Shown in pieces: positions 1 through 5,348 of a stretch of 8,522 nucleotides of DNA. The translations under genes and the position numbers were made by a program. A model generated the notes under the pieces. The model made no database searches. It had not been told where the DNA came from and saw only the letters and a list, made by a program, of their open reading frames with translations. Origin of the DNA: an uncultured Clostridia bacterium (GTDB taxonomy: Bacteria; Bacillota; Clostridia; Lachnospirales; Anaerotignaceae); NCBI GenBank assembly GCA_937919015.1, contig CALFPN010000154.1, positions 1-8,522 of the forward strand. Reading direction: 5' to 3'. The stretch's first letter is position 1; the number at the start of each line of letters is the position of its first letter.

Positions 1-2
1 AC

Positions 3-341
3 GGGGCCTTCTGCGGTTTCTGTCAACTGCAATGGGTATTTTCTGATACACCCGAACTGGGCATTGATCTGCTGCCGGAATATCAGAAAAAAGGAGTCTC
101 TGCTGAAGTATTGCCTCCCTTTCTGAATCACGCAAAAATGCTGCTAAAAAATAATTATTTCTACAGCAAGATAAAGAAAAATAATATTCCCAGCCAGAAA
201 TTAGCCGAAAAAATCGGCGGCATCTGCATCGGCACAAAGTCCCTCCTGCCAAAGAACTTTCCTGCGGAACTGATCGCCTTTGCCGAAAAAGAATTTCCCG
301 ATTTCTTCTATCTGGAATATCATTTTATGAACATTTTATGA
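3..341 (+). CDS. GNAT-family N-acetyltransferase, C-terminal part (5' end outside window)
   Basis: The open frame enters at the left edge and runs to a TGA at 339-341, giving about 112 residues. The visible part reads like the acetyl-CoA binding half of a GNAT fold: an ELGIDLLPEYQKKG stretch matches the beta4/motif A region (E-x-G-I-x-L-x-P-x-x-Q-x-x-G), followed by a helix and KIKKNNIPSQKLAEKIGG, which matches the usual N-x-x-S-x-x-x-x-E-K-x-G motif B segment. GNAT enzymes move an acetyl group from acetyl-CoA to an amine, but the substrate cannot be told from this fragment. The stop falls directly beside the IS200-like remnant that begins at about 342, so the last few residues may have been altered by that insertion. 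The family call is fairly sure; the exact function is unknown. Confidence 0.8.
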   Translation, partial: GAFCGFCQLQWVFSDTPELGIDLLPEYQKKGVSAEVLPPFLNHAKMLLKNNYFYSKIKKNNIPSQKLAEKIGGICIGTKSLLPKNFPAELIAFAEKEFPDFFYLEYHFMNIL

Positions 342-359
342 ACAGCCCTAAAGGAGCCT

Positions 360-428
360 TCACCAGCCACCCCTCAAAGGATACCTTGTGTGGGATAAAC
401 TGTATGTGTCATTAGCTTTGTTATTCAT
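360..428 (-). pseudogene. tnpA remnant (IS200-type transposase N-terminus)
   Basis: ATG at 428 follows a GGAGG (437-441) at a normal spacing of 8 bases. The 22-residue product starts MNNKANDTYSLSHTRY and ends PLRGGW before TGA at 360-362. The first part resembles the conserved start of Y1-transposase TnpA proteins of IS200/IS605. The HUH motif and the catalytic tyrosine, which lie further on in intact proteins of about 150 residues, are absent. Either an internal deletion joined codon 15 or so to the element's 3' end, or the rest was lost. It cannot make an active transposase. Confidence 0.6.
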
Positions 429-524
429 CCTAATTTCCTCCGTTCTGTTTGGATTCGGTTGGTAGCCGCTTCCAATATACCAAAATAGTGTTTTTTGCAT
501 ATGCTGACACTAAGCCCGTACACT

Positions 525-549
525 CCACCTGCATAGCAGGTGGTTTTTT
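525..549 (+). terminator. Rho-independent terminator, probably the IS200 left-end hairpin
   Basis: A perfect 8-bp stem CCACCTGC/GCAGGTGG with an ATA loop is followed by six T residues on the plus strand (544-549). It would end transcripts from the acetyltransferase gene. On the minus strand there is no T tract. Hairpins of this kind upstream of tnpA are known in IS200 elements, where they shield the transposase gene from outside transcription; that identity here rests on the tnpA remnant nearby. Confidence 0.75.
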
Positions 550-600
550 ATCAGCATAAAGAAAAAGACCTATGCATCCATAAGCCTTCTCTCTCAAATA

Positions 601-1335
601 TTATTCCCACATTCCCTTTACCAAAGCCAGCGTCCGCGTTCCGGCATCCCAGTGATAGCTCGTTTCCGGAAACATCGTTTGATGGATGTCCTTTAACGGA
701 AGATATGCTCTGCCATCCTTCCATTCACACTTCACTCTGGAAAGATAACGCTTTCCATCAAAACTCCAGACATTCGTGCCAACGGTCATTGCAATCTCGT
801 ATTTTTTATGTTTTCTCACCTGACCATCATATCCTTTTATTATAGGTTCCCATGGTTGGACAACATCGCCTTCCTCATAAGGGATCCACATTTCTGTACC
901 AAATACAGGTGTACAATAGCTCGCTATGTGCCAAGGCACTTCTATGGTGATTTTTTTCGTTTCTTCATCCCAGATTACAGCATTTTCTAAAACAACATCC
1001 ACGCGCTTCCGGTTTTCATCCCAATACGTTTCTTTTCTTGTTTTTCCGAAGCCCAAAAATACACCAATATCCTCAGCCGCTACCATCAAAACGCCTTCTT
1101 GGTTGATATATGGTTCTGCCGTCAGTGCTCTTTCTATCTCTATATGGTCAAATTCTGAACTTCCAGTCATTTCTGCATCCCCTTCAGAAACAAAATACGC
1201 ATAATGAAATTCCGGCAGTTCTTCCACAATTTTCTTTTCAAACGCTGTCATTTCTACTACCGCTTTTTCCTGCGCCCATGTAGTTGTCCCCATTGCAATA
1301 CTCAAACCTAAAAAGAGCATCAATCCATTTTTCAT
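601..1335 (-). CDS. Secreted protein with copper-amine-oxidase-N-like (stalk) domains
   Basis: The start chosen is ATG at 1335, with GGAGGGAG at about 1341-1349. It gives 244 residues beginning with a signal peptide (MK, a hydrophobic run at residues 5-16, then a probable cut after TWA at residue 21). An upstream in-frame start would only add translation of the neighbouring gene's 3' end. Two blocks look like PF07833 units: residues 75-115 (PYINQEGVLMVAAEDIGVFLG then WDEN-x-x-x-V-x-V) and 182-239 (MTVGTNVW, DGRAYLPLKDI, then YHWDAGTRTL). Such stalk domains occur on exported Firmicutes proteins and probably act in wall or ligand binding; no catalytic motif is visible. It is the downstream member of a tandem pair of paralogues, 20 bp after the ancestral stop of the upstream gene, so they are probably co-transcribed. 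Confidence 0.8.
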   Translation of the reverse strand: MKNGLMLFLGLSIAMGTTTWAQEKAVVEMTAFEKKIVEELPEFHYAYFVSEGDAEMTGSSEFDHIEIERALTAEPYINQEGVLMVAAEDIGVFLGFGKTRKETYWDENRKRVDVVLENAVIWDEETKKITIEVPWHIASYCTPVFGTEMWIPYEEGDVVQPWEPIIKGYDGQVRKHKKYEIAMTVGTNVWSFDGKRYLSRVKCEWKDGRAYLPLKDIHQTMFPETSYHWDAGTRTLALVKGMWE

Positions 1336-1412
1336 TTCTTCTCCCTCCTGAAAATTCATTCTCGATATTCTTCTATCGTTGCCAATATTTTGCTCTCTGC
1401 ATCCCAATGGTA

Positions 1413-2105
1413 TCAGCTGTTGGGCAACATCGTCTGATGAATATCCTTGATTGGCAAATATACCCTGCCGTCTTTCTGTTCGCAGTTTGTTCTGGCAATA
1501 TAACGATAGCCCCGATAGCTCCAAATATTACTTCCTACCTTCATTTCAATAAAAGCCTTTCCGATTTTATACTTTTTTCCATCTATCCCAATAAATGGCC
1601 CTTCCCACGATTCTATTTTTTCTCCGTCTTCATAGGGAACCATGTATGGCGCATAGGAAGAATTCTGTGCTGCATAAAAATTATCAACCGCGCTCCATGG
1701 CACCTCTATTTTGATTTTTCCGGTCTCCTCCTCCCATTTCACTTGGTTTTCCACCGGAATCGTGACCTGGTTTCCATTTTCATCCCAGTCATATTCCATT
1801 CTGGTCTTTTCCCAGCCTAAAAATGCGCCAACATCCTCCGCAGCCACCATCAATATCCCGTCCCCATTGATATAAGGCGGTGCTTCCAGCTGTAAAGAAG
1901 CAACTTTTCCAAAGCCATGAAACATCGTCATCTTTGTGGATTCCACTTGTGCCGCCTTCATAAATTGATGTCTCGTTAATTTTTTTGCGACCTGCTTTTC
2001 AAACGCTGTCGTCCCCGTATCCTCCGTTACCGCCCAAGCTGTTGTTCCCAATGAGCCTGAAATGGTCATCACCAATAGCATAACCAAACAAAACACTCTT
2101 TTCAT
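1413..2105 (-). CDS. Secreted stalk-domain protein, paralogue of its neighbour, C-terminus cut by an in-frame TGA
   Basis: ATG at 2105 gives 230 residues with a clear signal peptide (MKRVFCLVMLLVMTISGSLG, likely cut after AWA at residue 25). The mature part aligns along its length with the downstream gene: AFEK, then PPYINGDGILMVAAEDVGAFLGWEKTR, WDEN, KIKIEVPW, the VPYEDGE stretch, MKVGSNIW, DGRVYLPIKDIHQTMLP. The frame stops at TGA 1413-1415, but the bases beyond continue in the same frame as YHWDAESKILATIEEYRE and then TGA at 1356-1358, matching YHWDAGTRTLALVKG in the paralogue. The ancestral gene was therefore 18 codons plus the stop position longer, and the last strand of its second domain is lost. 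It could be a functional shortened protein or a young pseudogene. The ribosome site is modest (AAGGGG, 8 bases upstream). Confidence 0.75.
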   Translation of the reverse strand: MKRVFCLVMLLVMTISGSLGTTAWAVTEDTGTTAFEKQVAKKLTRHQFMKAAQVESTKMTMFHGFGKVASLQLEAPPYINGDGILMVAAEDVGAFLGWEKTRMEYDWDENGNQVTIPVENQVKWEEETGKIKIEVPWSAVDNFYAAQNSSYAPYMVPYEDGEKIESWEGPFIGIDGKKYKIGKAFIEMKVGSNIWSYRGYRYIARTNCEQKDGRVYLPIKDIHQTMLPNS

Positions 2106-2163
2106 CTTTCGTCCCCTTCTTTCTCCTTTCTTCTTTTTCTCCGGTATTTTTTCTAAATATAAC

Positions 2164-2193
2164 AAAAAAAGAACTGTCCTTCCATGACAGTTC
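2164..2193 (-). terminator. Rho-independent terminator (second of a tandem pair after the tRNA genes)
   Basis: A perfect 8-bp stem GAACTGTC/GACAGTTC (2171-2178 and 2186-2193) has a 7-nt loop and is followed on the minus strand by seven T residues (2170 down to 2164). It lies between the tRNA transcript and the secreted-protein pair, so those genes probably need their own promoter in the short stretch 2106-2163. I could not place that promoter with confidence. Confidence 0.8.
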
Positions 2194-2227
2194 TCTTACA
2201 AAATTCTTTCAACTTTCTTAAGAAACG

Positions 2228-2256
2228 AAAAAAGAGAGTCTAAATAGACTCTCTTT
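2228..2256 (-). terminator. Rho-independent terminator just after tRNA-Gln
   Basis: A perfect 12-bp inverted repeat, AAAGAGAGTCTA against TAGACTCTCTTT with a 2-base centre, begins 3 bases beyond the tRNA-Gln 3' end. On the minus strand it runs into six T residues (2233 to 2228). It would end the tRNA-Met/tRNA-Gln transcript. With the hairpin at 2164-2193 it makes a double stop. Confidence 0.85.
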
Positions 2257-2259
2257 GAA

Positions 2260-2331
2260 CTAGGGTAGCAGGATTCGAACCTGCGAATGACGGAATCAGA
2301 ATCCGTTGCCTTACCACTTGGCGATACCCCA
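2260..2331 (-). tRNA. tRNA-Gln, anticodon CTG
   Basis: The minus strand folds as a full cloverleaf. The acceptor TGGGGTA pairs with TACCCTA (one G-U pair), the D arm is of the GCCAAGTGGTAAGGC type, the anticodon stem ACGGA/TCCGT holds the loop TTCTGAT with CTG at positions 34-36, and the T loop is GTTCGAATC. The U1-A72 pair and the D-arm sequence are typical of bacterial tRNA-Gln. The discriminator is G, and no CCA is encoded (the next bases are TTC), unlike the tRNA-Met beside it. It reads CAG codons. It lies 3 bases after the tRNA-Met gene and shares its promoter. Confidence 0.93.
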
Positions 2332-2334
2332 TCA

Positions 2335-2411
2335 TGGTAGCGGAGGAGGGATTTGAACCCCCGACACTGCGGGTATGAACCGCATGCTCTAGCCAACTGA
2401 GCTACTCCGCC
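2335..2411 (-). tRNA. tRNA-Met (elongator type), anticodon CAT
   Basis: The 77-nt minus-strand gene includes an encoded CCA end. The acceptor GGCGGAG pairs with CTCCGCT (closing G-U). The anticodon stem TGCGG/CCGCA holds the loop TTCATAC with CAT at 34-36. The T arm carries GGTTCAAATC. The paired first position and the absence of GGG/CCC anticodon-stem pairs argue for an elongator rather than an initiator tRNA. A CAT anticodon could also be an Ile tRNA modified to lysidine, but the body looks like Met. It is first in the two-tRNA transcript, right behind a strong promoter. Confidence 0.93.
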
Positions 2412-2424
2412 ACAAGACTTCCTC

Positions 2425-2453
2425 AGTATAGCTTTTTGTACAAAAAATGTCAA
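2425..2453 (-). promoter_or_regulatory. Strong sigma-A promoter of the tRNA pair
   Basis: On the minus strand, TTGACA (2453-2448) is separated by exactly 17 bases from TATACT (2430-2425), a near-perfect vegetative promoter. The expected start point, near 2418, lies about 7 bases upstream of the tRNA-Met 5' end, which is normal for a stable-RNA operon. It sits in the 66-bp gap after divIC. I see no terminator after divIC, so the tRNAs may also be read from the upstream operon. Confidence 0.9.
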
Positions 2454-2477
2454 GCCTTTTTTTACATTTTTCAAATT

Positions 2478-2780
2478 TTATTCACTGCGGTTAATATAAA
2501 TGATCTCATTGGGTTTTACCATACCCAGCTGTTCTCTGGCAACCTGCTCGATATAGCTGTCGCTGGTATAATACTCCTTTCGGGTTTCGAAGTTCAGCTG
2601 TTTTTCCTGTTCTGCTTCGATTTCCGCAGTGACCACGGCCATTTCTTCCTTCACTTCCTGATAGCGAACGGCCTGCTTGCCAACACCGACAAAGACGGCA
2701 CATACAAATACCAGCAGGAACATCCTTACAAAAAGGCTGGATGCTTTTCTGGACTTTCTGATTCTTTTTCGCTTTTCCAT
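2478..2780 (-). CDS. divIC: Septum formation initiator protein (DivIC/FtsB family)
   Basis: ATG at 2780 gives 100 residues, close to the usual family length; AGGGAG lies 7 bases upstream, and a longer start at 2825 would overlap yabQ. The layout is typical: a basic cytoplasmic tail (MEKRKRIRKSRK), one membrane helix (about residues 17-35, LFVRMFLLVFVCAVFVGVG), then an extracellular coiled coil rich in E, K and Q (residues 38-65). It ends with the family's Y-I-E-x-x-A-R-E-x-L-G-M-V-K-P-x-E motif before the C-terminus. DivIC acts with FtsL and the other divisome proteins to switch on septal wall synthesis. It follows yabQ by 23 bp, as in Bacillus and clostridia, so it is probably the last protein gene of this operon. 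Confidence 0.93.
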   Translation of the reverse strand: MEKRKRIRKSRKASSLFVRMFLLVFVCAVFVGVGKQAVRYQEVKEEMAVVTAEIEAEQEKQLNFETRKEYYTSDSYIEQVAREQLGMVKPNEIIYINRSE

Positions 2781-2803
2781 AAACATGCTCCCTGCCTTTT
2801 TTC

Positions 2804-3310
2804 CTACCGCCGAAATATTTTCCAATCGATGCGAAGATGGTGTAATTTCATTTTCACATAAAGTTTACACGAATGCAATAGTTTTTTCCGCTGTTTTGCG
2901 CAAAATCCCCTAATTTTTTGCAGGGGTTTCCGAAAGGGCAGAAAAATCAACCAAAACGGCGTAAAAACGATGCGGAAAAACAAAACGATGACAGATTTGA
3001 TCAGCCGAAGGATGCGGTCACTGGCAGCCATTACGAAGGGGCTCAGGGCTAGAAAATATATCCCCATGCCGCCGAACATCCCGAAGATGGAGAAAAAGCG
3101 GATCTCCCCGCTGCTGGCATGCAGCATTACCCCAAACACCAGAAACACCGCCGCCAGCCAAAACAGACCATCCTCCAGCTGCACCCAGAAGGACTTATGG
3201 GGCAACACATGGCGGAACACCCGCAGGCCATCGTAAACCAGCCCCATGCCGCCCCCCAGCAGGATGGTCAGAAGAAACAGCTGTGCCTGTGCATGTAATG
3301 ATAAGATCAT
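2804..3310 (-). CDS. yabQ: Spore cortex biosynthesis protein YabQ
   Basis: The 168-residue protein has several hydrophobic segments: residues 9-28 (with the MGLVYDGLRVFRH family signature just after), about 45-65, and 70-95. Further hydrophobic stretches at about 103-128 are followed by a very basic tail (KQRKKLLHSCKLYVKMKLHH). Family knowledge: YabQ is a sporulation-specific membrane protein of the forespore outer membrane, needed for cortex formation in Bacillus. The start at 3310 is 12 bp after the yabP stop and is preceded by AAGGGGT. Its place between yabP and divIC is the standard arrangement and supports the name more strongly than the sequence alone. Confidence 0.9.
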   Translation of the reverse strand: MILSLHAQAQLFLLTILLGGGMGLVYDGLRVFRHVLPHKSFWVQLEDGLFWLAAVFLVFGVMLHASSGEIRFFSIFGMFGGMGIYFLALSPFVMAASDRILRLIKSVIVLFFRIVFTPFWLIFLPFRKPLQKIRGFCAKQRKKLLHSCKLYVKMKLHHLRIDWKIFRR

Positions 3311-3322
3311 TGCACCGACCCC

Positions 3323-3604
3323 TTATCGAAACAGCTTGCCGAGGATGGAGTGCTTTTCCGTAAAGCTGCCATCGGAATAGGTGATGCTGTCAATATTTCC
3401 GTCCACTGTTACATCCCCGCTTTCCAGATCCAGCTTGCCGATATGCAGGCCCGCCCCCTTCAGCAGCAAAAGGCCGCAGGTAGTCTCCATCATGATGCCC
3501 TCCTCGTCAAAGGACATTACCTCCATCACGCCGCCGATGCACACCTTTTCCCGCTCCTCCATATGTAAGGTATGTCTGCCGTTTTTCCGTTTTTCTTCCG
3601 CCAT
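3323..3604 (-). CDS. yabP: Sporulation protein YabP
   Basis: ATG at 3604 gives 93 residues; AGGGGGTG precedes it, and the longer upstream frame runs through the palindrome cluster and is not credible. The sequence has the small YabP/YqfC fold pattern: HTLHMEEREKVCIGGVMEVMSFDEEGIMMET near the N-terminus (MEERE and V-x-S-F-D-E), G-L-L-L-L-K-G-x-x-L-H-I-G-K-L-D at about residues 45-60, and V-D-G-x-I-D-S-I-x-Y at about 68-77. YabP is a spore coat assembly-associated protein made in the mother cell in Bacillus. It lies directly before yabQ. The 200-bp gap separating it from rqcP is unusual for this cluster and is filled with palindromes. Confidence 0.92.
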   Translation of the reverse strand: MAEEKRKNGRHTLHMEEREKVCIGGVMEVMSFDEEGIMMETTCGLLLLKGAGLHIGKLDLESGDVTVDGNIDSITYSDGSFTEKHSILGKLFR

Positions 3605-3642
3605 AGGAACACCCCCTGTTGCAAGGATATGTTCTAAGCCAT

Positions 3643-3804
3643 AAAAAAAGACCCCTTTAGCGTCTCTCTTTGAGGGTTTCACCCTCAAACTCCCACGAGG
3701 GAGATAATCCCCCTCGACCCCTATTTGAAAACGCATGTATATGCGTTTTCGTATGGGGTTCCAAGGGAGTAACTCCCTTGGCAGGGTGTGGGACAGCGTC
3801 CCAC
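3643..3804. repeat. Cluster of stacked palindromes between rqcP and yabP
   Basis: At least five inverted repeats fill the gap: GTGGGAC/GTCCCAC (3788-3804), CCAAGGGAG/CTCCCTTGG (3761-3781), GAAAACGCAT/ATGCGTTTTC (3727-3750) enclosed by ACCCC/GGGGT (3717-3721, 3755-3759), CGAGGG/CCCTCG (3696-3716, competing with CTCCC/GGGAG at 3690-3703) and TTTGAGGGT/ACCCTCAAA (3669-3689). On the minus strand, the order in which the operon is read, the run ends in a weak 4-bp hairpin and seven T residues (3665 to 3643). The first two hairpins match the repeat after nfnB. The insertion-like block separates genes that are normally close together. Confidence 0.8.
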
Positions 3805-3806
3805 GA

Positions 3807-4046
3807 TCACACGGATTTATACATGCCTGCGGCGTCTTCTTTTTTGGTAGATTCTTTCAGTTCGAGCACCTCCACCTTTGTTGTGTTATTGCCGAACTGA
3901 ATTTCAATGATATCCCCGATCTTTACCTCTGCGCCGGCCTTCACCACTTTGCCGTTGATGGACACCCTGCCCGCATCACAAGCTTCATTGGCGATGGTGC
4001 GTCTTTTGATGATACGGGATACTTTCAGGAATTTATCAACTCTCAT
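3807..4046 (-). CDS. rqcP: S4-domain RNA-binding protein, RqcP/YabO (Hsp15-like)
   Basis: The 79-residue protein is almost wholly an S4 domain: MRVDKFLKVSRIIKRRTIA at the start, then A-x-x-A-C-D-A-G-R-V-S-I-N-G-K-V-V-K-A-G at residues 20-38, and V-K-I-G-D-I-I-E-I-Q at 41-50, with a short charged tail. RqcP works with RqcH in bacterial ribosome quality control, steadying tRNA on stalled 50S subunits during alanine tailing. AGAGGAGG precedes the start. Position between an HU gene and yabP matches clostridial clusters. The gene sits just below a terminator hairpin (4072-4101), so its mRNA would come from readthrough or an unseen promoter. The repeat hairpin begins 2 bases after its stop codon. 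Confidence 0.9.
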   Translation of the reverse strand: MRVDKFLKVSRIIKRRTIANEACDAGRVSINGKVVKAGAEVKIGDIIEIQFGNNTTKVEVLELKESTKKEDAAGMYKSV

Positions 4047-4071
4047 TGTCGTTCCTCCTCTGTTCCTTAGT

Positions 4072-4101
4072 AAAAAAGCACTCTTTTACAAGAGTGCTTT
4101 T
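4072..4101 (-). terminator. Terminator or attenuator between hup and rqcP
   Basis: A perfect 12-bp inverted repeat AAAAGCACTCTT/AAGAGTGCTTTT with loop TTAC is followed on the minus strand by a six-T tract (4077 to 4072). It begins 17 bases after the hup stop codon and ends just upstream of the rqcP ribosome site. This should give abundant short hup mRNA and only partial readthrough into rqcP-yabP-yabQ-divIC. Confidence 0.85.
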
Positions 4102-4118
4102 GATTCCCTTCGGAAAAA

Positions 4119-4394
4119 TTATTTGTTGATTGCGTCTTTCAGAGCTTTACCAGCTTTGAATCTGGGAGCTTTGGAAGCGGGGATAGGCATTGCTTCGCCT
4201 GTCTGAGGGTTTCTGCCTTCACGCGCTGCTCTTTCAGCTACGTCGAATGTACCGAAGCCTACCAGCTGTACTTTGCCGTCTGCTGCCAGTGTTTCTGTTA
4301 CTACATCTTCGAATGCTTTCAGTGCTTTTTCAGCATCTTTTTTGCTCATTTCTGCTTTTTCAGCGATTGCTGCAACCAGTTCAGATTTGTTCAT
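4119..4394 (-). CDS. hup: HU-family DNA-binding protein
   Basis: The 91-residue protein matches HU in length and motifs: MNKSELVAAIAEKAEMSKKDAEKALKAF (helices 1 and 2), GFGTF at 46-50, R-N-P-Q-T-G-E at 61-67 in the DNA-embracing arm, and F-K-A-G-K-A-L-K-D-A-I-N at 79-90. The arm has IPASKAPRF where IHF would be more specific, so HU is the better call. HU dimers bend and compact DNA. TAGGAGG stands 9 bases before ATG. The codon choice is narrow (GCT, AAA, GAA, CTG favoured), as in highly expressed genes. It lies 28 bp after mazG and ends in its own hairpin terminator, so it is probably made in excess of the genes below. Confidence 0.95.
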   Translation of the reverse strand: MNKSELVAAIAEKAEMSKKDAEKALKAFEDVVTETLAADGKVQLVGFGTFDVAERAAREGRNPQTGEAMPIPASKAPRFKAGKALKDAINK

Positions 4395-4422
4395 TTGTGT
4401 TTGCCTCCTAAAATTCCATTTA

Positions 4423-5235
4423 TCATTTCTTCGGGCGCAGAGCGATTTTCGCCTCGTCCCAGAGTAAATCCATTTCCTCCAGAGTCATATCAGAGAGGTC
4501 TTTTCCTGCGGAAAAGGCGGATTTCTCAATATACTCAAATCTATTTATAAACTTTTTGATGGCTTTTGTCAAGGCAAACTCAGGATTTATTTTCAAAAAC
4601 CTTGAGATATTCACCAGTGCAAACAAAATATCCCCGAATTCTTCCTCAATATCGGCATTTTCAGCAGTCTTCGCAGCTTCTTCCAGTTCCTGCAGTTCTT
4701 CATATACTTTCCGGAAAGCATCTTCCGTCACAGGGAAATCAAAGCCCACATCCGCCGCCTTCTTCTGCACCTTTCTGGCACGGATGAGAGCAGGCAGGGC
4801 TTCGGGCACGCTTTTCATCACGTCTGTCTGGGTTTTGGTATCCTTTTCCACCTTCTTTAATGCTTCCCAGTTGACCAGCACCTGTTCCGGCGTATCTGCC
4901 TTCACTTCGCCATTGCCGAATACATGGGGATGGCGGTAAACCATCTTTTCCCCGATGCCGCGGATCACATCTTCCAGCGTAAAGGCTGCGTCCTCCCCTT
5001 TTTCTTCCTCAATACGGGCATGGAACACCACCTGCATCAGCACATCCCCCAGTTCTTCGCAAAGATTGGGCATATCACTGTTATCAATGGCATTTGCCAC
5101 CTCGTAGGCTTCCTCCAGCATATCCATGCGCAGGCTTTCGTGGGTCTGTACTCTGTCCCAAGGGCAGCCGTTTTCTCCTCGCAAAGCCTTCATCACCTCT
5201 ACAAAATCATCCAAGGTATATCTTTTTTCTTCCAT
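4423..5235 (-). CDS. mazG: Nucleoside triphosphate pyrophosphohydrolase MazG
   Basis: The 270-residue protein carries two tandem MazG domains. The first has G-E-N-G-C-P-W-D-R-x-Q-T-H-x-S-L (residues 20-35) and the metal-binding pair E41-E42-x-x-E45 with E60-E61-L-G-D64; the second has E-E-L-Q-E-L at about 179-184 and E198-E199-F-G-D202. YRHPHVFG at 100-107 is also typical. MazG cleaves NTPs or dNTPs to monophosphates and pyrophosphate, clearing aberrant nucleotides. AGGAGGAGG gives a strong ribosome site. In Bacillus the counterpart at this place, YabN, is fused to an N-terminal tetrapyrrole-methylase-like domain; this protein has only the MazG part, as in E. coli. It is the first gene of the minus-strand cluster and is divergent from nfnA. 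Confidence 0.95.
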   Translation of the reverse strand: MEEKRYTLDDFVEVMKALRGENGCPWDRVQTHESLRMDMLEEAYEVANAIDNSDMPNLCEELGDVLMQVVFHARIEEEKGEDAAFTLEDVIRGIGEKMVYRHPHVFGNGEVKADTPEQVLVNWEALKKVEKDTKTQTDVMKSVPEALPALIRARKVQKKAADVGFDFPVTEDAFRKVYEELQELEEAAKTAENADIEEEFGDILFALVNISRFLKINPEFALTKAIKKFINRFEYIEKSAFSAGKDLSDMTLEEMDLLWDEAKIALRPKK

Positions 5236-5267
5236 AACAGAACCTCCTCCTGTCTTTTCATCTCAGG

Positions 5268-5293
5268 ACGAACAACGCCCCACCATTGTTCGT
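5268..5293 (-). other. Hairpin in the mazG leader region
   Basis: An 8-bp perfect dyad ACGAACAA/TTGTTCGT with a 10-base centre lies about 33-58 bases upstream of the mazG start. If mazG is transcribed from the promoter-like site near 5386-5395 on the minus strand, this would be a stem-loop in its 5' leader. It has no T tract and matches no riboswitch that I recognise. It may equally be a protein-binding site. Confidence 0.4.
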
Positions 5294-5348
5294 TCCCCAC
5301 AAACTTTTGTCCTTTCCCCGAGAGAAAAAATGGCGTTTTTCCGTCTTT

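Larger units (their letters stand above)
342..557 (-). mobile_element. Decayed IS200/IS605-type element (internal-deletion remnant)
   Basis: Read on the minus strand, the stretch has the order of an IS200-type left half: a strong hairpin near the end (525-543), an AT-rich leader, a GGAGG ribosome site (437-441) and an ATG at 428 starting a peptide MNNKANDTYSLSHTRY. This resembles the N-terminus of IS200 TnpA, which commonly begins M-x-x-K-x-(N)-x-SLSHTKW. The frame then ends after 22 codons, so nearly all of tnpA is gone. A 7-bp repeat (ATGCTGA at 501-507, TCAGCAT at 551-557) brackets the hairpin. The palindrome-rich bases at about 342-380 may be the right end. The ends are estimates: this family makes no target duplication that would mark them. 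Confidence 0.65.

Noticed and set aside
1413..1415. Selenocysteine or programmed readthrough at the in-frame TGA
   Set aside because: The paralogue has serine at the matching place, not cysteine, no SECIS-like hairpin is evident just downstream, and nothing suggests a redox role. A nonsense mutation is simpler.
1336..1524. A longer start for the 601-1335 gene (307 codons)
   Set aside because: The extra part is an out-of-frame reading of the upstream paralogue's 3' end. The start at 1335 has both a strong ribosome site and a signal peptide.
3643..3804. CRISPR array
   Set aside because: The palindromes differ in sequence and length, there is no constant repeat and spacer spacing, and no cas genes are present.
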